Below are positions 14,138 through 19,074 of a stretch of DNA of 19,074 bases, piece by piece. Origin of the DNA: JBGPBY01 sp041481485 (GTDB lineage Bacteria; Acidobacteriota; Terriglobia; 20CM-2-55-15); contig JBGPBY010000075.1 in NCBI GenBank assembly GCA_041481485.1, positions 1-19,074 on the forward strand. Reading direction: 5' to 3'. Below the pieces are notes generated by a model. That model made no database searches. It saw only the letters and a program-made list of their open reading frames with translations, and had not been told where the DNA came from. Position 1 is the stretch's first letter, and the number at the start of each line of letters is the position of its first letter. The translations under genes were made by a program, and so were the position numbers.

Positions 14138-16441
14138 TCAAAATTCGACCAATAAGCCGACGGACGGAAGTATCGGAAACATGGAGTAGAAGTTCGGCAC
14201 GGTGTGGCCGGTGGTGTTGTCGTATGGGCCTGGTGAATCGAAGTCACGGTTCTTGTGGTTGGTCAGATTGACGATTTCACCGAAGAGCGTCGTCTTGAAT
14301 TTCTGCCGGACATACGCTTTGTTCAGCCGGACATCGGCGCGTTCATATGCAGGAGCTCGCAATCCATTCCGAACGGTCGACAGAGAATATCCGCTGGAAT
14401 CAACGGCGTAGAAACCCGGTAATGGCATACCGCTGCCGTATGTGAAGCGGGCGCTGACATTGACGCTGGGACGGAGCCTGCGGCTGGCATATGCATTGAT
14501 CGTGTGCCGCTGTTCGTATTCCGAAGGAAATCGGGCTTGCAAAACGTTGTCGCTGAGAGACGCACGGCCGTAGGCATACGACACCCAGCCGGTAACTCCA
14601 TTGGCAGACCGGCGTTGAATGTAAAATTCGATGCCCCGCGCATAACCGCGTTCAGAATTCAGCAATGGCGCAGCCGGCTGGGCGTCCGCAATGGTTCCAC
14701 CCGCAAGAGCCCGGGGAAACAGTGCAGGACGGTCAAGGAGGTCGCGATCTTCGCGATCGTAAAACTCCACGTGCAGTCGAATTCGATCGTTCATTCTCTC
14801 TTCCACCGCGGCTTCGTAATGAGTCGCGCGTTCCGGGCGCAGCGGCGTCACTGCAAAGACAGAAAAGAGCTGGCTCAGTTCAGGAAACTGTCCATACTGA
14901 CCCCAGTCGAACTGCACGTGAGTTCGCTTGAGCAACTGCAGCGAAAGGCTGGCATAAGGCGAGGTGATTGCTGTCCCGTATGCGCTTTGTTCATCCTCGC
15001 GTATTCCGGCAGTCAATCGAATGCGGCCGGAGGACGGACCGACCGATTCCTGGATATAAGCACCACCCTGATGGCCGCGAGCATTTGACGAATCGCGCGA
15101 CGGCGTGATCGAGGGCGCATAGATGAACTGGGTGGTGAGAGAATCCTGGCGAGATCCACGAAATTCGCCACCGAATTCGAGCGAACTCTTCTTGTTCCAC
15201 ATCATCGACGCGTCGCCGCGCCATGTCCATTCGCTGTAACCGGAATCGTTTAATGGAGCATCGTCACGATTTTCAACATGGCCTTTCTCATGAGACCAGG
15301 CCACGTGATTGCTGATGAGCAACTTGGAGTTTGGCGTATATCGCGAACCGAGATTTCCCATGGTGAAGCGATACCCGCTCGTCATCACGGTGTTGGGACT
15401 CAGTTCGGAGCGGAATCTGCTTCGGTCGACGGAGGACGATCCATTCAATACGGTCAGGCTCAGCGCGTGGCGTGAGGTCACATTGTAGTCGAGACGCGCC
15501 TGCACATCGTCGAAGGCAAATGCCAGGGGCGGCTGATCGCCGAAATCGATGCGGTTCAGAATGTATTGAAGATAGCTCTTTCTGAAATCGACCAGCCAGG
15601 CTCCTCGCTTTTCCCGGTTAATAGGACCTTCGAGCGTCACTCCGGCATTGGACGCACTCGCGCTGACCTTGCCGTGAATGGCATCCCGGCTGCCTCCGCG
15701 CGTTTCGACATCGAGAACTCCGGCGGTGCGGTTTGAATATTTGACCGGCCATGCACCCTGATAGAGGGTCATGTCTTCGGTCAAATCGCCGTTGAAAATG
15801 GTCAGCGAGCCGTTGTCGGCCTGTCCGTCGGTAGTGTGAAATGGAGAGTGCATCAGCACTCCGTCCAGATACAACCCCACACGATGAAAGGGCGCACCTC
15901 GAACTGAGAATTCCGACGAAAAATCGTTGTTCGATGTCACGCCGGGAAGATTCTGTACGGCCCGCAACGGATCGTCGGCCAGCACGCTGGCGAGATTTTT
16001 GCGTTCGTCTCCGGACAGGGTGAAGCCTGCTGCGGCTGTATCCGGATTGATGTCGAAAACATCGGCAGAAACGTCGACGCTGGTGGCGGCCTTGTTTGTG
16101 GACGAAGCAAGTATGACGTCGAAGGAGCGGTGTTCTCCGGTGGTTAACGTAAAAGATGGCGACCGGAACGTGTAGAAGCCAACGGTACTGGATTGAAGGA
16201 TGTACTCTCCGGCAGGAATTCCGGTGATGTGAAATGTTCCATCGTCTTCGGAAACGGCCCGGTACATGGTCCCCGCCAGTTCCACCTTAACCAGACTTAA
16301 TGTTTCACCATCGCGGGCATTAACGACCCGCCCGTCAATTTCTGCGGTTTCAGGGGCGGGAGGCGCATCCTGAGCAAACGAAAACAGCGCCGTTGTCATT
16401 AAAAAGATCAGCGCTGCAGGAAAAAGCCAGCGATTTTTCAT
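14138..16441 (-). CDS. TonB-dependent outer-membrane receptor with carboxypeptidase-regulatory-like N-domain
   Basis: A 767-aa outer-membrane protein with signal peptide 1-23 (ending LFSFA). A carboxypeptidase-regulatory-like domain at about 33-112 starts IDGRVVNARDGETLSLVKVEL and contains DDGTFHITGIPAGEYIL. A plug domain follows at about 140-260 (LRAVQNLPGVTSNNDFSSEFSVRGAP and VGLYLDGVLM). The barrel runs to a terminal phenylalanine (GLLVEF), the usual barrel-assembly signal. Receptors of this type import oligosaccharides or chelates using TonB energy. Its place behind GH28 and a mutarotase suggests pectic oligosaccharides. There is no SusD partner in the window. It is shorter than the roughly 1000-aa Oar-like receptors also found in Acidobacteriota. 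It starts 9 bases after the GH28 stop with an A-rich leader and no Shine-Dalgarno, so translation probably depends on coupling. Confidence 0.9.
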   Translation of the reverse strand: MKNRWLFPAALIFLMTTALFSFAQDAPPAPETAEIDGRVVNARDGETLSLVKVELAGTMYRAVSEDDGTFHITGIPAGEYILQSSTVGFYTFRSPSFTLTTGEHRSFDVILASSTNKAATSVDVSADVFDINPDTAAAGFTLSGDERKNLASVLADDPLRAVQNLPGVTSNNDFSSEFSVRGAPFHRVGLYLDGVLMHSPFHTTDGQADNGSLTIFNGDLTEDMTLYQGAWPVKYSNRTAGVLDVETRGGSRDAIHGKVSASASNAGVTLEGPINREKRGAWLVDFRKSYLQYILNRIDFGDQPPLAFAFDDVQARLDYNVTSRHALSLTVLNGSSSVDRSRFRSELSPNTVMTSGYRFTMGNLGSRYTPNSKLLISNHVAWSHEKGHVENRDDAPLNDSGYSEWTWRGDASMMWNKKSSLEFGGEFRGSRQDSLTTQFIYAPSITPSRDSSNARGHQGGAYIQESVGPSSGRIRLTAGIREDEQSAYGTAITSPYASLSLQLLKRTHVQFDWGQYGQFPELSQLFSVFAVTPLRPERATHYEAAVEERMNDRIRLHVEFYDREDRDLLDRPALFPRALAGGTIADAQPAAPLLNSERGYARGIEFYIQRRSANGVTGWVSYAYGRASLSDNVLQARFPSEYEQRHTINAYASRRLRPSVNVSARFTYGSGMPLPGFYAVDSSGYSLSTVRNGLRAPAYERADVRLNKAYVRQKFKTTLFGEIVNLTNHKNRDFDSPGPYDNTTGHTVPNFYSMFPILPSVGLLVEF

Positions 16442-16450
16442 TTTTTTTAA

Positions 16451-17788
16451 TTATTCACGCGTGATGGTCTGATTCACAATCCGGCCATTGATGCTGACAT
16501 TGGTTAGTGCGATGTCTTTGACGTGTTCGATCATATCTGGTTTTGCCACATTCTCCAATTTGCAGTCTTTCATCCGCACATCGGTAATGACGGCTCTCGC
16601 GAATCCGCGAAGATACAGGGCATACTGGCTTTTCATGCTTGTGACGTTGCGCACTTCGATATTCCGGACGACCGGGGGAAAGTCGCCGTTATCGCCCTCT
16701 TCATAGTTGAAATCAATGGAAACGACAGCTTCCTTGACCTGACCTACTGCGATATCGCGCATGAAGACCCGTTCAATGAGACCCCCTCGCATGGAATTAT
16801 TTTTTAATCGCAAGGCTCGGTCGAGCTGAGGGCTGTCCATCGTGCAGCGTTCGGCGAAGATATTGCGCGCGCCGCCGGAAATTTCGCTGCCGATGGTAAC
16901 GCCGCCGTGACCATCCTTCATGACGCAGTCCCGGACAATGACGTTTTCCACCGGAGTGGCGAGACGTCGCCCATCGTTGTTTCTGCCGGATTTCAAGGCG
17001 ATGCAGTCGTCGCCGGTATCGAACGTGCACTTCTCGATGAGCACGTCGCGGCAGGATTCCGGATCACACCCATCGTTGTTGGGCCCGTGGCTGCTAATGG
17101 TAACGCCCCGGATGATCACGTTGCTGCAGAGCACGGGATGCAGTTCCCACATTGGAGAATTCTTGACCGTGATTCCTTCGATAAAGACATTGCGGCAGCG
17201 ATACGGCTGGATGAAGTTCGGCCGCAGAAAACCGCCTTCCCCGAAGACGCGTTCGGCAACCGGAGTCCCTGCGGCGCCGAGACTCGTGAGTCTGGCCCGC
17301 GCCGCATTGCGTGTCCAGTCCCACCAGTGCGACGAATCGGCCTGGCCGTCAACTGTTCCCGGACCGGTGATCGCTATATCTTCCTGATCGAGGGCATAAA
17401 TGAACGGGGAGTAGTTCATCAATTCCGTGCCTTCAAATCGCGTGAAGACCACCGGCAGATAGTCCTTCGGATTGGTCGAGAATTTCAAAGCCGAACCCTC
17501 GGAAAGATGAAGATTCACTTTGCTTTTCAACCGAACGGGACCCGTTTGGAAATTGCCTGCAGGCACAACGACACGTCCGCCGCCCGCCGCATTGCACGCT
17601 GTAACTGCAGCATTGATGTCGCTGCCGAAGTTCGTGATGGGAAAATCGCGATTGGGAAATACCGGTTCCTTGATTCGCGCGAGAATTGTTGCGGTCCCGT
17701 CCCACGGATCCGGCAGACGCGGCTGCTGTAAGAACACCGGAATGGCCGGGACCATTGCTGAAATTTTCAGGAAATCACGGCGATTCAT
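16451..17788 (-). CDS. GH28 polygalacturonase-like glycoside hydrolase, Tat-exported
   Basis: A 445-aa right-handed beta-helix enzyme of family GH28, which hydrolyses galacturonan or rhamnogalacturonan linkages by inversion. The family motifs are GPNNDGCDP (D239; canonical NTD), DTGDDCIALKSG (D260, D261), DGHGGVTIGSE (H294) and ALRLKNN (R327, K329; canonical RIK). All three catalytic aspartates, the histidine and the substrate-binding Arg-Lys are present, so it should be active. The N-terminus MNRRDFLKISAM is a twin-arginine signal. I chose the ATG at 17788 because GAGGA lies 8 bases upstream and the Tat motif follows at once. The frame also allows an ATG at 17803 that overlaps the epimerase stop as ATGA and would add MRTYF. 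It sits between the epimerase and the receptor in one operon. Confidence 0.93.
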   Translation of the reverse strand: MNRRDFLKISAMVPAIPVFLQQPRLPDPWDGTATILARIKEPVFPNRDFPITNFGSDINAAVTACNAAGGGRVVVPAGNFQTGPVRLKSKVNLHLSEGSALKFSTNPKDYLPVVFTRFEGTELMNYSPFIYALDQEDIAITGPGTVDGQADSSHWWDWTRNAARARLTSLGAAGTPVAERVFGEGGFLRPNFIQPYRCRNVFIEGITVKNSPMWELHPVLCSNVIIRGVTISSHGPNNDGCDPESCRDVLIEKCTFDTGDDCIALKSGRNNDGRRLATPVENVIVRDCVMKDGHGGVTIGSEISGGARNIFAERCTMDSPQLDRALRLKNNSMRGGLIERVFMRDIAVGQVKEAVVSIDFNYEEGDNGDFPPVVRNIEVRNVTSMKSQYALYLRGFARAVITDVRMKDCKLENVAKPDMIEHVKDIALTNVSINGRIVNQTITRE

Positions 17789-17796
17789 AAAATACG

Positions 17797-17801
17797 TCCT
17801 C
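17797..17801 (-). promoter_or_regulatory. Shine-Dalgarno (GAGGA) deciding the GH28 start
   Basis: GAGGA on the minus strand overlaps the end of the epimerase gene and stands 8 bases before the ATG at 17788. It favours this start over the overlapping ATG at 17803. Confidence 0.7.
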
Positions 17802-18942
17802 ATTTGTTGGCGACGCCGAAAGCGAAGACCGTCTTTGAAGAGAATTCCTTTCCAGGCCGAAGGATCGTCGAGGGAAACTCCGGACGATTCGGTGAGTCCG
17901 GAAAATGCTGCGTTTCCAGACAGAACGCAAATCGCCTTTGATACAGGACGCCGTTCTTGCCTGTGGTGTTGAGAGTATTCGCGGTGTAGAACTGCACGCC
18001 CGGCTCGGTTGTGGTCACCTCCAGGACTCGGCCGCTGGAGGGTTCGACCACGCGAGCTACTGGTGCAAGACCATCGCCCTGCCGTTTGATGACAAAGTTG
18101 TGGTCATAGCCGTTTCCGATGCGAATCTGGCCGTCGCTGTCGTTGATGTGTGCACCAATCTTTGAAGGTGTTCGCAAATCAAACGGTGTGCCGTCTACCG
18201 GCAGAATTTCTCCAGTAGGGATGAGTGAAGAATCCACGGGTGTGAAGCGATCGGCATTGAGCGTGATTTCGTGGTCAAGGACATCGCGAGTGGCGCCGGT
18301 CAAATTAAAGTAGGAATGTTGCGAAAGGTTAATAGGAGTCGCCTTGTCGGTCGTCGCCTGGTATTCAACGGCGAGTTCGTTCCGGTCCGTCAGCGTGTAC
18401 GTGACCGATACATTGAGATTGCCCGGGTAGCCTTCCTCGCCGTCTGCGCTGCTGTAAGCAAACTTCACCGACGCGCCACGGCTCGGTTCGGTGCTGGCTT
18501 TCCAAACTTGTTTTGAGAATCCACGTAAGCCGCCATGGAGATGATTGGGGCGGTTGTTGATAGCGAGGACATATTCCACTCCATCCAGCGTAAATCGTCC
18601 CTTTGCAATGCGATTGACATAGCGGCCGACGACAGCTCCGAAATGCGAGCCGTCTCGTAAATATCCATCAAGCGTGTCGTAACCGAGGACAACGTCCGCC
18701 AGTTTACCGGATCGATCCGGTGCGAGAATGGATGTGATGATGGCCCCATAGGTGATGGCCTTCACCTCAACACCGTTGGCGTTTCGCAGCGTGTAGAGAT
18801 TAACGGTCGTGCCGTCTGGTAGTTTGCCGAATTCTGAGGAAATCACAGTGCTGCCCTTGGTTTGTGCCCGCACGGCATCGACGTTAATGAGAAGTGCGAT
18901 GAGTGAAATGAAGGCGAAAATTCGTATGGTCCCGATTCCCAT
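17800..18942 (-). CDS. galM: Exported aldose 1-epimerase (mutarotase)
   Basis: A 380-aa galactose-mutarotase-family protein that interconverts alpha and beta anomers of free sugars. The motifs are NHLHGG (H136), NLSQHSYFNL (H209, catalytic acid), GNGYDHNFV (D280), GVQFYTANT and CLETQHFPD (E343, catalytic base), all in the expected order and spacing. An N-terminal hydrophobic signal (about residues 1-26, ending AVRAQ) means it acts in the periplasm or outside, unlike the cytoplasmic enterobacterial GalM. It is the first gene of the operon with GH28 and the TonB receptor, consistent with handling sugars released outside the cytoplasm. The ATG has no Shine-Dalgarno and lies 11 bases after a perfect TATAAT, suggesting a very short or absent leader. 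Confidence 0.93.
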   Translation of the reverse strand: MGIGTIRIFAFISLIALLINVDAVRAQTKGSTVISSEFGKLPDGTTVNLYTLRNANGVEVKAITYGAIITSILAPDRSGKLADVVLGYDTLDGYLRDGSHFGAVVGRYVNRIAKGRFTLDGVEYVLAINNRPNHLHGGLRGFSKQVWKASTEPSRGASVKFAYSSADGEEGYPGNLNVSVTYTLTDRNELAVEYQATTDKATPINLSQHSYFNLTGATRDVLDHEITLNADRFTPVDSSLIPTGEILPVDGTPFDLRTPSKIGAHINDSDGQIRIGNGYDHNFVIKRQGDGLAPVARVVEPSSGRVLEVTTTEPGVQFYTANTLNTTGKNGVLYQRRFAFCLETQHFPDSPNRPEFPSTILRPGKEFSSKTVFAFGVANK

Positions 18943-18953
18943 GTTTCGGCGGG

Positions 18954-18982
18954 ATTATATGGTGTGCCATTGCGGTTGTCAC
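18954..18982 (-). promoter_or_regulatory. Sigma-70-type promoter of the epimerase-GH28-receptor operon
   Basis: On the minus strand, GTGACA (18982-18977; five of six to TTGACA) and TATAAT (18959-18954; perfect) are separated by 17 bp. Transcription would be expected to start around 18946-18948, leaving only about 4-6 bases before the ATG at 18942. Confidence 0.7.
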
Positions 18983-19030
18983 CGGCCTTATCGTTTCTGG
19001 AATCGGATTGAAATCTGCGACGGCGGCCCC

Positions 19031-19060
19031 CTGTAGGCGCGGGGGATAACCGCGCACCGC
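19031..19060 (+). repeat. Solo copy of repeat family A at the window edge
   Basis: CTGTAGGCGCGG, six differing bases, then ACCGCGCAC repeats the core of the arms at 5068-5115 and 5188-5235, in the same orientation as the left arm. The inner loop differs (GGGATA instead of TCTATG). The window ends 14 bases later, so a partner arm may lie outside. Confidence 0.7.
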
Positions 19061-19074
19061 TTTTGAGTGGGGGC

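Noticed and set aside
14504..15088. A 194-codon plus-strand open frame opposite the TonB receptor
   Set aside because: It overlaps the barrel region of a clear receptor in antisense, with low-complexity shadow composition.
16907..17731. A 274-codon open frame on the plus strand opposite the GH28 gene
   Set aside because: The opposite strand has every GH28 catalytic motif in order, and this frame has no recognisable domain or ribosome-binding site.
1..19074. tRNA, rRNA, riboswitch, CRISPR, prophage or defence-system genes
   Set aside because: I looked for their usual signatures in the gaps and found none; the gaps hold only the repeats and promoter-like sites described.

Overview
This window looks like chromosome from a moderately GC-rich, Gram-negative, polysaccharide-degrading soil or sediment bacterium. 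The gene families (a lone TonB-dependent receptor with a carboxypeptidase-regulatory-like N-terminus, a PF20091-type alpha/beta hydrolase, a two-lobed M16 peptidase, a secreted discoidin/Ig/CBM-like repeat protein and an ISAzo13-type transposase tail) together fit Acidobacteriota best. That placement is inferred from family content only; no rRNA or other phylogenetic marker is present.

Layout. (1) Bases 2-100 hold the 3' end of a transposase gene on the + strand, resembling the ISAzo13 family. (2) Two minus-strand genes follow: a 1027-aa secreted repeat protein (380-3463) and a secreted alpha/beta hydrolase (3597-5012). (3) The divergent gap 5013-5281 is largely filled by a 168-bp inverted-repeat element. 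(4) A plus-strand block holds an M16 zinc peptidase, an MFS sugar-acid type transporter, a double-domain alpha/beta hydrolase and a beta-propeller protein (5282-12811). (5) A REP/MITE-like inverted repeat lies in the convergent gap 12812-12958. (6) A minus-strand PfkB-family kinase (12959-13951) has a 92-bp near-perfect palindrome upstream of it. (7) A minus-strand operon runs from 18942 down to 14138: exported aldose 1-epimerase, Tat-exported GH28 polygalacturonase-like enzyme, then TonB-dependent receptor. It has a strong promoter-like sequence at 18954-18982. (8) A further solo copy of the repeat from the 5-kb gap sits at the right edge.

The clearest functional unit is the three-gene operon. 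GH28 would cut galacturonan-type polymers outside the cytoplasm, the mutarotase would equilibrate anomers of released sugars, and the receptor would import oligosaccharides across the outer membrane. The MFS transporter, of the anion:cation symporter type, could carry sugar acids across the inner membrane, but it lies in a different transcription unit, so this link is inferred. The repeat protein, with discoidin-like and CBM-like modules, is a candidate polysaccharide-binding or adhesive surface protein.

The most unusual things are the non-coding repeats (two distinct REP/MITE-like families plus a long palindrome), a discoidin-like domain apparently nested inside an Ig-like domain, an apparently leaderless promoter arrangement for the pectin-type operon, and a tandem hydrolase whose second nucleophile is lost. 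I did not find a CRISPR array, RNA genes, a phage or a clear defence system, and I would not claim a wholly new system here.
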